Source: Anaeramoeba flamelloides (Eukaryota; Metamonada; Anaeramoebidae). From it: a stretch of DNA of 64,000 nucleotides. Position numbers and translations under genes: made by a program. The stretch is from the NCBI GenBank assembly GCA_027625915.1, contig JANTQA010000036.1:1421501-1485500 (forward strand), written 5' to 3'. Positions 22,798 through 35,465 of this stretch are shown piece after piece (positions within the stretch are counted from its first letter, which is position 1; the number at the start of each line of letters is the position of its first letter). A model generated the notes under the pieces. The model made no database searches. It saw nothing but the letters and a program-made list of their open reading frames with translations, and had not been told where the DNA came from.

Positions 22798-25700
22798 TTA
22801 TTTTCTTAATAAATTTAGAATTGTTTGCCAAGCTTTAATAAATTGAGGATTGGATCGATATAGCGAAACCTTTTTGGGGTCTTTATTTAATCTAACAATA
22901 TCTTCTAATTCTAAGGCTTCAATCAATCCAAGAATTTTTTCAAATGAAGGTATTGGCGTTGTGTAATTAAAAACCATGCTATTTTCAAATCCCGATGGTA
23001 AATTAGTTAATAAGGTGTTGAAAAGAACCTCTGAACTTTTAGCTAATTCCGAATCTGCTACATAAGCAAAGTAATTGGTGAAATATAAGAGACGAACAAA
23101 TTCATTTTTAGAATAAGAAAAATTATAAACCTTTAAAAGGATGGGTAACAAATCCATTAAAATTGTTCTTATTGTTGTGTTTTCTTGATCCAATTCTTGC
23201 AATAAAAATGAAAAGCCCTGCAAAATCAAAGAGAATTGATTTTTGCCAGGGAAGTTTTCTTGGAAAAGTTTCCAATATTCGGCATAATATTTGTTTTGAT
23301 CTTCAATTGTGAACACTTTGAGGAATTGGTTGATTAAATTGGAAAATCTGTTGTCGCTGTGTTCTATTAATTCATTAAATTGCTTAATTATATTTTCTTT
23401 TGTTTCAATTTTACAAAGGAATTGGAAGGGGATTAAAAACATTAAATGTGAAAGAAATAGGTTATTTATCGAGGCTAACTCTTTTTGGAATATTAACCAA
23501 AATGATTTAAAAACATTTAATGTTGTCTTAAAGAGTTTTTCATCCGTAAATCCTTTCCAGAGTACCTTAATAATGGGACCTGCTAATAATGAGACATCAC
23601 TAATTGTCGTTTCATTATTCGTTACAATTCTTCTTGGTGGTGGTTTGTTTATAAATTGCTTTATTTCCTTTTCATTTTCAGATTCTGTTTCACTTGATTC
23701 CATGCTTTTAATTAAATCGTTGATTTCTTCTTCATCTTTATTTTCAGTTTCTTCTTCTTCGTCCTCATTCCCTTTGTTATCAAAATCTGATGGGTAATCT
23801 GGTATTGATGGTTCAGAATCTGATCCTTCTTCCTCTTTTTTAGATTCGCTTTCTTCTGATTCATCTTTTTCTGATTCCTCTTTTTCTGATCCGCTCGAAT
23901 TTTCTTCCTCTTCTTCTTCCTCTTCCTCTTCCTCCTCCTCCTCTTCTTCCTCTTCCTTTTCCTCTTCCTCTTCCTCTTCTTTTTCCTTTTCCTTATCATC
24001 AACTTTTTCTATAGTTGGAACCTTTGGCAATTTTTTGTTTGGGATTTTTGGCAATTTTTTTTTTGGAATATTTTCCAATTCTTTTGGAATTCTTTTTTCA
24101 GGTAATCTTGGAGGAGCTCTAGGCTTTTGTTTAGAAATTTGATTTGACCAGAATACTTTTAAATCATCAGAAAATTTAATTAAATTATTTTTTTGTGATT
24201 GAAATATCAAATTCAAAAATTCTAATCCTTGTTTAAACATACTAATTGAATTAATAAATAAAAATATATTTGAAAGACGGACTAATATTGACCAAGATTC
24301 GAAATCAGTAATTTTTTCAGAGTTTTCACTAATCAATTGTGTAAATGAATTTATTAAGAATTTTGATAAAGGAATGTTATTTTGTAATAAATCTATTTCT
24401 GTGAGAGACAATTTTTTGATTATATCTATTGAAAAATTTTCATTAATGATAAAAAACACCTGAAAGGACTTTTCAGCGAGTGTTGTAATTTTAGTTTTGA
24501 TTGCACAGTTAAAAGTTAGTTGAGATAGATTTTCAACAACACTAGTATCAAAGGATTTGAAAATTTTAATGATTGCACGAATTTGATTCTTAAAGGATTT
24601 TGCGTCTTTGCTTTCGGCTAGTTCTGATTCGCTATATAATTTATATTCGAATTTATTTTGATAAACATCCTTCTTGAAGAATAAATTCGGAATTTTGGAA
24701 ACATTTAAATTACAAGGATTCAAAAAATATAAATGCAAAACCTTCTCAGCAAATAGCTGCTCTTCTAAATTTTTGGAATATCTGATGCCAATTGAATGAA
24801 TTAATGATGGCAACAAATTTAATTTTGTATCAAAGGATTTTGAATTCACTTCAGGGTTTAAAAAGCAATAATGAAGTAAAGTTACTAAATGAGGGATACA
24901 ATCTTTTCCATTTTCAAAAATAATATCGTCAAGTAAATAATAGATTGACTTGACGTTTTTCGATTGAGGAGAAGTCCTATTATTAACATGCTGAACAAAA
25001 TCAGAATATTTATCTGGTGGGTTAGGATACTTGGGTAATAAATTAATTAGATAGTTTAGAGTTAAAATTGGATCGTTTCTACTCAAAAATAAAAAGATCA
25101 TTTTACTTAAATAGGCAATTTCTTTGTTAATTTGAACATTTGATTTTTTCCCGGTTGCAGGTGGCTGTTGGTTTGTTTGTGTTTTTTTTTCATTTTTTTG
25201 TTTTTCGTCAATAGCAGTTTTTGATCCCTTTGATGATTTTTCTTTTGGCTTTTTTTTTGAGTTTGCTTTTGAGCTTGTTATTGGTGTGGTTTTTTCCTTT
25301 GTCGCTGATTTTTTTTCAATGTTTTTATTTTCTTTAGTTTGCCCTTTGTTATCTAATTTCTTAAATTCATTATTTAATTTTTTCAATAAATAATTATAAA
25401 TCAATTTTAATATAATTGATTTTTTTGTTTTTTGTTCCTTTCTTTCAAAATTTTCAAGGTTTAATAAAGAATTCCAGATCGTTTCAATCTCACTTTCTAA
25501 TAATTCATTATTGAAGCAATGCTTACTAATTTCAAATAATGAAGCTAATATTTTTAATGGTATTGCATTGTTATCAAGATTGTTGAAATCAACAAAGCTT
25601 TGGAAATTGAATAAAAAGTTGTTAAAGCATTTTAATAGATTGGATTTCATTTGAAGTGAAAATAATGAAAAGAATTTTGAAGAATATTGGAGTAAAGGCA

Positions 25701-28700
25701 GGGTATATTGTGGGTATAATTTTGCTAATGAATTGCCATAATTTTTCACTATTTTAAAATAAATTCTAAAATTATTGCTTGAAATTGCAGATAATGATTT
25801 TAATTGGTTTTCGCCTGGATGTATTGGATTATCTTTTATCCTAGACATGGAAATCAATAATTCATTTGATAACACGCGAGTGGCATCCACTGGCGAACAA
25901 AGATGTAGAAATATTATATACAACAATTGTGGTATTTCAATTTTTGGATTTTTTATCCAATTATTAGTATCATTAGTAATGTTTCGAACCAATGTATTAT
26001 AATAAATAAGAGTGAAATTTCGTTTTGTTAATTTTACTTTGCCTCTGGATAATGCCTTTTTATAAATACTGGCAGTATGATTATTTTTTTGAATTCCGTC
26101 ACCCTTTTCAATTTCTATTTCAATATCATTCTTTTGATCATTTTCATTTTTTTCTTTATCTTTATCATTTTCCTTTCCCTTTCCCTTTCCCTTTTCCTTT
26201 TCCTTTTCCTTTTCCTTTTCCTTTTCCTTTTCCTTTTTGTTTTTGTTTTTTTTCTTTGTCGAAGCGATTGCTAATTGTTTTAAATCACTGATTTTATTTG
26301 GGAAAATTACCGAATAAAAGTTAGGTAAACTTGATAAATACATAAATATTTCTACAGTATCTGTATTCATTTTTAAAAAGTTGATCATTGTTTTTAAAAT
26401 TATCTTTTGTAAGAACAAATATTTATGTAAATTGGTATTAAAAAACTGTGTCAATTGTAATTTAAAAAATTGATCATTTATTGGGCTTATACTAATTAAA
26501 TGGTTTATTAAATTTAAGGATATATCTAATAATTGTCTTCTTAATGCAATTAATACGTCTAATTTTGAAATTTTTTCAATTACATTTTTTTCTTTTTGTG
26601 TAATTTTTTTTAATTTGATATTTTGTGATTTTTTTACTATATTCTGATAATTAATTAATTCTATAGAATAATAATTATTTAATAAAACCTCGTCTTGAAT
26701 TTGAATAGTTTTTAAAGTTTCATCTAACCGAGCTAATTTGGATTTTTTTTTTTTTTTTTTTAAATGATCAAAAACTAATAAATCATTTTTTTGTTGTTGT
26801 AGATTATTATCCTTTTCTTCGTCCTGTTTTTCCAACTGGTGAATATTTTTGACAATTTTGATTATTAATTTGATTATTTTAGATTGTGCATTTTTAATGT
26901 TAAAATCAAACCCTTTCGAAAAATTTAATTGTTCTTTTTCTTTTTTATTTTTTTTTTTATTTTTTTTCTTTTTCTTTTTCACTTTTCCATTTTCATCTTT
27001 CACTTTTGAGTGCACCTTCTTCTTGTTGTCCATGGTTAATATAATAGTCTTTATTAAATAATTATGTAAAATATTCAAAATTAACAATTGTATATTTGAA
27101 GGTTGTTGAATTAATAAATTAAAGTTATTATTAGTCCAAACATAAAACAAATCAGATAAAATTTCATTGACCGATGTCGAATTAATAAGGAATTTCATTG
27201 GTAATATATTTAAGCAATGTGTAAAGATTATTAAAAATTCATTATTAGTATAATATTTTGGTATTATTAATTTTTCAAGTTGTTGGTTATCAATATGATT
27301 ACCGAATTGCCTTTCCAATTCCAATTTTTTATAATATTGGAAAAATGTTATTATACTGTTCTTGGAAAAATTTGTAAAAAAGCTTTTTAATCTTTTAATT
27401 AATTGGAAATGCTCTTTTGTGAAATAATATAACAGTTTGAAGAAATTAGCTAAATGCGGATAACTGATATCCAAATCATTTCGGGTATAATTGGGGCTGG
27501 ATCTTTGGATTGTATTAAATTGTATTCCAAAGATTGTTTGAGATAGGGCCAATTGCTTTTTTTTTTTTAAGTGTCTTTTTTCATTGTGATTGGAATTTTT
27601 TTTATTTTTGTTCTTGCTTTTGCTTTTTTTTTTACTTTTTGATCCATTTTTTTTATTTACTAACCCCAATCCATTCCAATTGATAAATTCATTAGATTTA
27701 ATATTTATTGAGCCAATTAACATTAAAATTAAATAACTAATAAAGGAATTCTCATGATTAAGGAACAAATTAACATTGTTTTCAATTAATTGTTCATCAA
27801 TCACATTATCACAGATGGTGTTCCAAGTCCAACAAAAAATGGTTTGATAATTATGATAATTTAATCTAATCCATTTTGAAAATTCTTGAATATATTGTTG
27901 ATCAAAATATTGTATAGATATTTTTTCAATGATACAAATTAAATTTTTTAATAATGTTTTATCATTTTTGATTTGTTCATAAAAATTTTTTTTTTCATTT
28001 TGATAAATTTCTTCGCCGTCTGTTGGATGCAATCCTTCACTATCCTCTTTGTTTTGATTATCATCATTAGAATCCGATTCGGATGTTGTTGATAAAGTAG
28101 GCTTTTTCAATAAAGATTTTTTTTTAGTTCTTTTTTTCCTTTCCTCATCATCTTTTTCTTCTTCTTTAACTTTATCATCATCTTCCTCTTCCTCTTCCTC
28201 TTCCTCTTCCTCTTCTTCGGTTTCTGAAGAATTTGTTTTTTTTTTTTTTTTTTTTTTTAATTTTTGATTAATTTGATCATCTTCAAGATTTTTCAGTCTC
28301 TTTTCAAATTGTAAAAATATGTCATTATTAAATAATTTTAGTATATCTAAAATTTTTTTTCTGATCATTATTGTAGGATGACATAGCCAAACAATTGATA
28401 ATGATAAAAATTTTTCTTTCAGATTTTTCCAATTCTTGTATTTAAATTTTGGTTTAAAATTTTTTTTTATTGAAGAGTTTAAATAATTTGCAAAGGATTG
28501 AAGAATTATTTGGATCAATTGAAGAAATTTGATCAAATTTTTATAATCGTTTTTATAAATATTATTGGAATTAATAAAAAAACCATAGATTTTCAAAAAT
28601 TTGTAATAATGGTTCAAACATTTGATAAAAATTCTGTCCTTTGTTGCCTTCATTGAATGGTATTAACAAATACCGTTTCACTGTCAAAATTGCCTCGTCT

Positions 28701-29845
28701 TGAATAGATTCTATCTGCAAATAATCAAATTCATAGTTTTCGCCCGCCATGGGGATCTTTACCTCAACATTATCAGAAAGAGAATCGCCAAATTCTTCGT
28801 CAACATCGGTATTGCCAACTAAATTGGGTCGAATGCCAATGGCATATAAAAACACCACCTGCATGAATTTAATAACGTCATTGCGATTCGTGGGGAAAAT
28901 AATTGGAAATGTTTTGAATGCGTATTTTAATAATAAATCGTGGTTGATCTTGGCTTGCTCATTTGGAAAGTTTGTTTGAAATACAATATTTTCGATGATT
29001 GGGAAAATACTGATGCTATATTTGGTAACTTCGGCGGGATTGAATTCGGCTAAGAGGCACAATGCCTTACAGAGGGAAATTTTATAATCCAATCTAAATT
29101 TCTCTTTAATTAAATTATCCTTAATAATTTCGATTCCAAATGGGATGTTCCTTTTCCCAATTTCATACGTGATGTGCCCTATTGATTCAATTTCTTCTAA
29201 ATGGAACTTTTGGACTTTTTTAAATTGATCCACAAATAGCAATTCAAAAAATTCTCTCATCAGTTTTGTGAAGTTGGGCATTTCCAATTTTAAAAATTCC
29301 GCATTCAAGTTTTTGATCAGAATATTAATAAAATTTAAACAATACAGTCTTGTTTCCTTCCCTTTAATCCCATTCTCTAATAACATTAATAATTCAATCC
29401 CCTTTTTTTTACTTTTTTTCCTCCCAGAGGAACAATACGAAAATAAATAGCTTGATGTGTTCACCATGCCAACAAGGCATTCATAGCAAAATTCTTGATA
29501 TTTGTTTTTCTTTGACCATTTTTTGACAGTTTCAAAGCAACTTTCAAAGCTTCGATTCAGGCTAATAAAGATCTTCTTATTGTTCTTTTCAAGTTTTTCA
29601 AGATACTTTTCTTTCAACTTTTCCCCTTTATCAGATTCTACCAAACTGGAATTTGGGAAAACTTGCCCATATACATTAACTAACGTTTTGCAGATTTCTA
29701 ATCGATGAATGCCCCTCTCAATTTTTTTGATCACTGTCGAATAATTTTCTAAAAATTTGGCACTCAAATCGCTCCTTTTTTCATTCGAAAGCGAAAAATC
29801 TAATGTTTTGATAGCTATCTCATACGTCACAATAGATCGAGACAT
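22798..29845 (-). CDS. Furry/Tao3/Mor2-like cell-morphogenesis scaffold (frame broken once)
   Basis: Furry-family proteins are giant HEAT/ARM-repeat scaffolds that bind and help activate NDR/LATS kinases in polarity and morphogenesis. Two overlapping frames, 29845-28571 (424 aa) and 28653-22798 (1951 aa), read as one protein of about 2,348 aa if one base is absent from the seven-A run at 28576-28582. Marks of the family are an N-terminal helical-repeat block (GIELLMLLENGIKG and onwards), SIVWLCHPTIMIRKK just after the join, SPVDATRVLSNELL near residue 1320, AKLYPQYTLPLLQYSS near 1380 (compare ARMYPELTLPLFSEVS in human FRY), CIPHLVTLLHYCFLNPE near 1655, AEKSFQVFFIINENF near 1795, and a C-terminal block from about 2090. 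Between them are Lys- and Glu-rich linkers, including a long poly-Glu near 1965. The frame is also open upstream of the Met at 29845 to about 29965. The family call rests on remembered similarity. Confidence 0.75.
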
Positions 29846-29965
29846 CTTTTTATTGAGCTTTTGGCTAAGCTTGCCATTGAATAATGACGTGATATTATCA
29901 AAATGCCCATCAAGTTTTGAAAAAATACTCAGACATTTGTTGGCACAGGATCTTACAGCTAATGT
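29846..29965 (-). CDS. probable N-terminal extension of the Furry-like protein
   Basis: The frame of the Met at 29845 stays open upstream for about 40 codons (LAVRSCANKCLSIFSKLDG, then FDNITSLFNGKLSQK) without an ATG, and its composition is coding-like. It then runs into a long A-rich tract. Either an upstream exon supplies the start, with an acceptor near ACATTAG or GTAAG, or an indel in the homopolymer hides it. The true start is not visible. Confidence 0.5.
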
Positions 29966-30150
29966 TTTTTTTTTTTTTATTTTTTGTTTTGTTTTTTTTT
30001 AATTTTTTGTTTTGTTTTTTTTTTGTTTTTTTTTTTGTTTTGTTTTTTTGTTTTGTTTTTTTGTTTGTTTTTTTTTTTCAAGATAATAATTGAATTAATT
30101 GTTTGTTTTGGTTGAAATTTTTTTTTTTTTTTATTTTATTTTATAAATTA
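29966..30150. repeat. T/G low-complexity tract
   Basis: About 180 bp made of T runs broken by single G or A (TTTTGTTTT units) immediately upstream of the Furry-like frame. It is a likely slippage or assembly-error site and blocks any reading of the 5' end of that gene. Confidence 0.8.
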
Positions 30151-32172
30151 TGAATTCAAGGATAGAGGCTCCAAATAAAGACGCAGTCTTCAAAATAAAT
30201 GGAAAATATTAATTCTGATTTTAGCTGAATTGATTATGGGGAAATTCGTCAATATAATTTTTTCGTAAAAACAATGAAATTATTGGGATTTTGGCCAATT
30301 TTTATTAATATGTATTTTTTACACTAATTTAAAAAGTTTTAATAAATTATACAATTATTTGTAAAAATATCTTTTCCCACTCAAAAAAATAAGAATTTTT
30401 TTTTCTCTCTCTAGCTAAATTTAAATAAACAAAGGGTGAATTAATACAAATTTTCTCATTTTTTTAATGTCTATTGAATTTTTATTTTTGTTTTTTAACG
30501 AATAAATTCAAACTAAATTTTTTTTTTTATGACTTTTTTGGAATTGAAACTTTTTAAAGTTTTAAAAAAGTATTCACTTTTTGAACAACTTTTTTTCAAT
30601 TCACCAAATTGTCTCAAGGCCTTTTGTTTTAATTTCATCTAAAATTTAAATGAATTATCTTTAAAATATTCTCCAATTTGGATCAAAAAATCACTTTATG
30701 TTCATTTTTAAATGAAAAATTCCAACAAGAAATTTCAAGATACGGGAACTCGAACAGCTTGTTAAGGATCATAAATAGGAAATTGTTAAATAACCACGAT
30801 TTTCTAACTGAAAACACTCTCAATAAAGAACTCCAACTTTGAAAGATCGCATTGTCTATTTGTTTTGATCATTTGGTTACTTTGAATTGTTACATTGTAG
30901 TCAACAAATCTTATTAGTTCTTATAAAGGGGTTGTGGTTTTCGCTTAATTTTTTTGGTTTTTGGTTCTTTTCGTTTTTTTTTTGAATTTAATCTCCCCAT
31001 CATAATTAAGAGGAGGGTATTTACTCTATTTGCTTTTAGAACAAAATACCTATTACCAAATACCTAAGTTGTTCAGATTTTTGAACAGAATTCCCATTAC
31101 CAAAAACCCAGCACACTTGTGATTTTTTGGTGCTTTTTTGATAAATTTTTTTTTATTTGAATTGTTTTTCTCAAAGCACAATTGGTTGTATCAAGATAAA
31201 TTGTGCCGGGGTTGTGGGGGGGGGGGGAGGTTTTGAAGAATTTTGTAAAAGGATCTTTTGGAAAGAAAATTTGCAAAAATTACTAAGTTTTTTTCATTTT
31301 TCAAAAAAAAAATATTTGGTTATTTGTAGAGAAAAAATGATCTTTCCTATTTTTGGAAATGGGAATTTTAGAGGATTTAATCCCTATACCAAACCAATTA
31401 TTGTTGTCATTGTTCAAATATATCTTGTTTGGAAATAACAAACGATTAGTCTACAAAAATTTTCACTTCTTTCCATTTTGACCTTTTGTGTACTTTTTTA
31501 AAAAACACTCGACTTAATTTTCTAGTCAAAAAAAAAAAAAAGCATAGAAACTTCTCAACAAGGTGTCAAGGTTTTAAAAATTGACATAAAGAGAAATTTT
31601 CTCTAAAATCCAATTTTTCCGATAGTATTTTTCATTTTGTGATACGAGAGAAATCAAAGAAATCACAGAAATCACAGAAATCACAGAAACGAGGACAGAT
31701 AAATTTTCGGAAAAATATGTCATTTTTTAATTCTTAATCTTGCTGACAAAAAATTTGAGAGATTTAACAACAACCAAATACTGGTTAGAACACACAATAC
31801 TTTAAATTTCAATTGCAAATGTAGTCCTTAAAATGGATGTAAATTCAAAAAAATTTAAAACAATTTTTCATTCAATTTTGTTTTTATTAATCTGATAGCT
31901 CCACTTTCAAAACATTTCATTTCAAGGGAAATATCTAAACTAATTTATGAAATTTCTTTACATTTAAATCAATAGAGTACTTTATTTAAAGTGTGTAAAA
32001 ATGATTATAAAATGACAAATTGAATCAAAAAATTTAAAATATTTTTTGGAATTTATCAGTATTTTCCCATTTTATCTGAAAATAACAGTGCAGACTTATT
32101 TAGTAATGGGCTATTGATTCAAAAGTAAACAGAATAAAAATTATAATTCTGAGGAAATTTGCAATACTACAC
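30151..32172. other. spacer, no gene supported
   Basis: A/T-rich. At 30815-30960 there is a block distantly similar to 36841-37030 (CTCTCAATAAAGAACTCC...). At 31209-31229 there is a G-rich run containing GGGGGGGGGG, unusual here. At about 31645-31690 a 9-bp unit AAATCACAG is repeated three to four times in tandem. The frames at 31157-31438 and around 30.0 kb look like spacer. Confidence 0.5.
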
Positions 32173-32585
32173 ATGTGTAAAAATTGATCTCTTAATATTT
32201 TAAGTTTTTTTACTAAATTTTTCATTTTTCCAAAAAACCATAAAAATTTTCCAGTTCGTCCACATGGGGAAGGTTTATTGTTAACGTACTTTAGGTTTCT
32301 AATAGCAAAAAAATTACATTTAATGAAAGAATAAAAATGTATTGGGGTTGTGTTTTTTTTATGTTTTGATTTCTCAAAATTATTTTCGATTTTTAAAATT
32401 TCTGCTTCTTCCTCAAACATTTTTATTCGATTTATTAAATTGAATTTTTTGCGATTAGAAACCCTAGGTTATTAAACAAGAAACCTTTTTGCTCGGGGGC
32501 ACACAAAAAAAGTTTTATGGTTTTTTGGAAAAATGAAAAATTTAGTAAAAAAACTTAAAATATTAAGAAATCAATTTTTACGCAT
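32173..32585. repeat. long inverted repeat, 73-bp arms with 2 mismatches
   Basis: The left arm is 32173-32245 and the right arm 32513-32585, with 267 bp between them. Read outward, each arm carries TTTTATGGTTTTTTGGAAAA followed by a frame starting MKNLVKKLKILR. The high identity against the general decay of repeats here suggests a fairly recent inverted duplication or a foldback element. No target duplication could be found. Confidence 0.85.
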
Positions 32586-32599
32586 TGAAGTGATGTTAA

Positions 32600-33396
32600 G
32601 GGAGTGCCCACGGTATTGGAAAATTTTTCACTTTTTTGCAATTTTGAAAAGGATCAGAAAATAACATTTTTTACTTTGGCTGTAACTTCATTGATTTTTA
32701 TTATTTGAGGTACCTCATTCATTATATTTTTTAATTTGTTTTTACAAAGTCTCAAAGAAATTTCCACAATAGAATGTTGAGTTGAATTGCTTAAAATAGT
32801 GTTTCCAATGTTGAATGATTTATCTTTTATCCTTATCTCAACATTCTATTGTAGCATTTAATTTTTTCATTTTTTATTTTGAATTTTTTAATCATGTCAA
32901 CAAAAAAGCAATAAGAAAGATTTTTTTTATCAGTGATCTTTGGGATAAATGGATTTTGTTTAAAATAACAACAACATTACAATTGGAAGAATCACAAAGG
33001 AAACATGAATGGGGCTTTAATAGCTAGATGGATTCCAAAAAATAATAATTATCCCATAACATACATGTTAGGGATTTTAAACACTTCGATTTGGTAGAAT
33101 CGGAGAAGCGAATATGATTATATTCTATCAAATTTTAAACTAAAAAATAGCTATAAGTTTTATTCTAAGAATCTAAAATTATATTCTCACAAAAAAAAAA
33201 CTATTTAATTAAAAAAAAAAAAAAAAATCGAACCAATTTTATTGATTCTTTTCTCTTTTTTTTTATTGTTTAGCATTACTAAAAAAATAATTAACAAATA
33301 ATTTTTTCAAAATCTATGATCACACGTCACTAAAATAAGATACTCTTTTCTCATCTCTCTCAAATTTTTATCATGTCTTATGGTGTAGCTACTCCC
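32600..33396. mobile_element. 797-bp inverted-repeat element with GGGAGT ends flanked by TTAA
   Basis: The left end is GGGAGTGCCCACGGTATTGG after TTAA (32596-32599). The right end read in reverse is GGGAGTAGCTACACCATAAG, followed on the plus strand by TTAA (33397-33400). The first 300 bp are repeat B in inverted orientation, with the CACAATAGAATGTTGAG / CTCAACATTCTATTGTAG pair near 32765 and 32838. Non-coding. TTAA flanks suggest piggyBac-type insertion, but a TA duplication (mariner type) with an AGGGA end reads the same. Confidence 0.7.
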
Positions 33397-33539
33397 TTAA
33401 AATAAAATTATCAAAATTAAAATTTTATCTCAAGGAACAATAAGGAAGTTTATTTAAATCTCTAAAAATATCAATTTTAATTAATTTTGTGAAGATCATT
33501 CGGTTTTTCATCTTTCTGCTCTGGAAAAAAATTGAAATA

Positions 33540-34169
33540 GGGAAAAAAAGTTCAAGACGGTTTTTAATTGGCAACATTACTAGAAACTGAAAATGAAAAG
33601 TTAAATCAATTAATAAAAGAATAAATAAATAAAGACAAAATGAATGATTTAACACAATAACAGTTTTTTTAATTATCTTTTGGTACTATTAATTACAAAA
33701 TAAAAGTACCCAAATTTTCATTCAGCTTTCCAAAATAAACACATCACATTTCAAGAATTAAAATAAATCACCAAACTACCCAATCCTGAAAGTCAAATGC
33801 ATAATTTAAGTTTCTTTTAAGTATTAGAAAAATGAAATTTTACACGATTTATAAATCTAATTTTTGGAAAGTTGAATGAAAATTTTGTTCTATTTATTTT
33901 TCAATAAACAGTATGGATTTTTTTTCTTTGATTGATCAATTATTAAAAATATGTTTGAAAAAAATTGAATATTTTTGAGGATCTCCAAAAACTACACAAA
34001 TAATTTCAATATGAATGTAGATTTAAATTGTGTTTGTTGGTTTGATTGAAAATAATATAAAGGATTATTATTAGAAGTTAATTGGTTTCTTCTTTTTATT
34101 GATTTTACTTTTCGTTTTCAGGTTCATACAAATGTTCCCAATGAAAAACCGTGTTGAACTTTTTTTCCC
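33540..34169. mobile_element. 630-bp inverted-repeat element E flanked by TA, copy 1
   Basis: The left end is GGGAAAAAAAGTTCAAGACG and the right end is its inverse with few changes. Similarity between the arms extends for about 80 bp. TA flanks both sides (33538-33539 and 34170-34171), as expected for Tc1/mariner insertion. The arms can be read as IKNRLELFFP and MKNRVELFFP by chance of the terminal repeat. A shorter copy is at 51343-51745. Confidence 0.7.
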
Positions 34170-34428
34170 TAAAGATGAGAAAAAGTTTGATGTGTTGGTT
34201 GCTTCAAATATAAATTTTCATTTCTTAATCAAAAAATGACAGTAAAGATTAAGAGACACATAAAATATTCATCTACAAATATTTATCATCTGAATGGTAA
34301 TGAAAAACAAAAAAATTGTGTATTACAAATAATTTTCAAGAAAGAAATTTGTTGTAAAATGTTTTCCTTAATTTTGTCCCATCATTTAAAAAATAAATTT
34401 TTTTTTTTATTATTTCTAAAAAGTCCCT

Positions 34429-35235
34429 TCATCGTAAAAAAAAAAAAGGAAAAAAAAAGATATGTTGTAAATTGGAAAAGTCTAAAAAATAAAGAGTTTG
34501 TGTTTTTTGTGCAAAAATTTGTTGCAAAAATTGTGAAAAAGAAAAAAAAATAATTTTTTGGATAAACAAACATTCAGAATGGACCACATCAAGGTGAGCA
34601 AAAATGTCTTGGACAACCTTTGGTTTTATCTGTGAAAGTAGAGAAACTTGATCCTCTTTTAATGCTTCCAAACACTTTTGGTAAGTTTGTAGAACAAAGA
34701 ATTGAGGTGTTTTGTCAAACTGTTTCTCATTTGGGTTTTTAGGGTTTGTGGAGGTTGAAGGAAGAGAAGACTTGGCTACTGTTTTGGGTTTTTTCTTTTT
34801 TTTTCTCTTCTTCGTAGTGATATCATATCCATAAATGTCCATTGTTAAAATTGGTGCAAGATGGTTAACAATCGGGACGATATACCGATCACTGCATTTT
34901 ATAACCTTTTGTTGAAGTGTTCCAAGATGCTTTGTTATTGCAAAGGAATTTGTTTGGCTTTTTTTAATCTAAATTTTATTACAAAAAAAAATTAAGAAAA
35001 AAAAAGGAATATTTAAAAAGAGGGTAATTAAATCCTAAAAGAAAGCCTCGTTTTTTTTGTTGGTTACCTTATGTGCAACTTTCACAAACTCTAAGATTTT
35101 TTCTGGTATACTTGGTAGGTTAGGATCATGCAGATCGTGTTTTTGGTTTTGACATTCTCGATAATAAAGTAGTCCTCCTATTTGAGTTAAAAAGGTGTTG
35201 AGAATTGTATCTATCTTATTCTTTTCTTTCGACAT
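34429..35235 (-). CDS. unknown two-exon gene (Lys-rich linker, helical ends)
   Basis: Exon 1 is 35235-35068 (56 codons, MSKEKNKIDTILNTFLTQIG to KILEFVKVAHK). The intron 35067-34969 is 99 nt, GTAACC to TTTAG, phase 0. Exon 2 starts at 34968 (IKKSQTNSFAITKHLGTLQQ, then CSDRYIVPIVNHLAPILTMD), continues through a KKRKKKKKPK linker, and reaches a second helical segment (FFVLQTYQKCLEALKEDQVS, then IKPKVVQDIFAHLDVVHSE). The frame closes at 34429, giving 235 aa, but the last 40 residues (IIFFSFSQFLQQ onwards) look like spacer, so another donor near 34580 may exist. Two amphipathic helical parts around a basic linker would fit a subunit of a larger complex. I do not recognise the family. The tRNA gene lies 230 bp away on the other strand. 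Confidence 0.55.
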
Positions 35236-35465
35236 GAGTTTTAGTTTTTATAAACAATGAAATATTGAGGAGGAAAAACTAAAAAATAAAAAAGAATAAA
35301 AAATCTTTGGGAGGTTTTTGATTGTGCTAAATTTTTTTGTTTGTATGTATTTTAAAAAAAAAATAACTATCAGATCTCAACAATTGAAAGGATTATGTTG
35401 GAGTTTACTGTTTGAGGTTAATAATATTACATATTCAAATTCAAAAAAGAGGATTTTTAATGTAA

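Noticed and set aside
26025-26291. Phe/Pro-rich plus-strand frame
   Set aside because: It is the antisense of the Lys/Glu-rich linker of the Furry-like gene.
31157-31438. 93-codon frame with a Gly run
   Set aside because: The Gly run is a poly-G homopolymer and the rest has spacer composition.
31640-31695. CRISPR-like array from the AAATCACAG repeats
   Set aside because: Units are only 9 bp, directly adjacent and without spacers; it is a short tandem repeat in a eukaryotic spacer.
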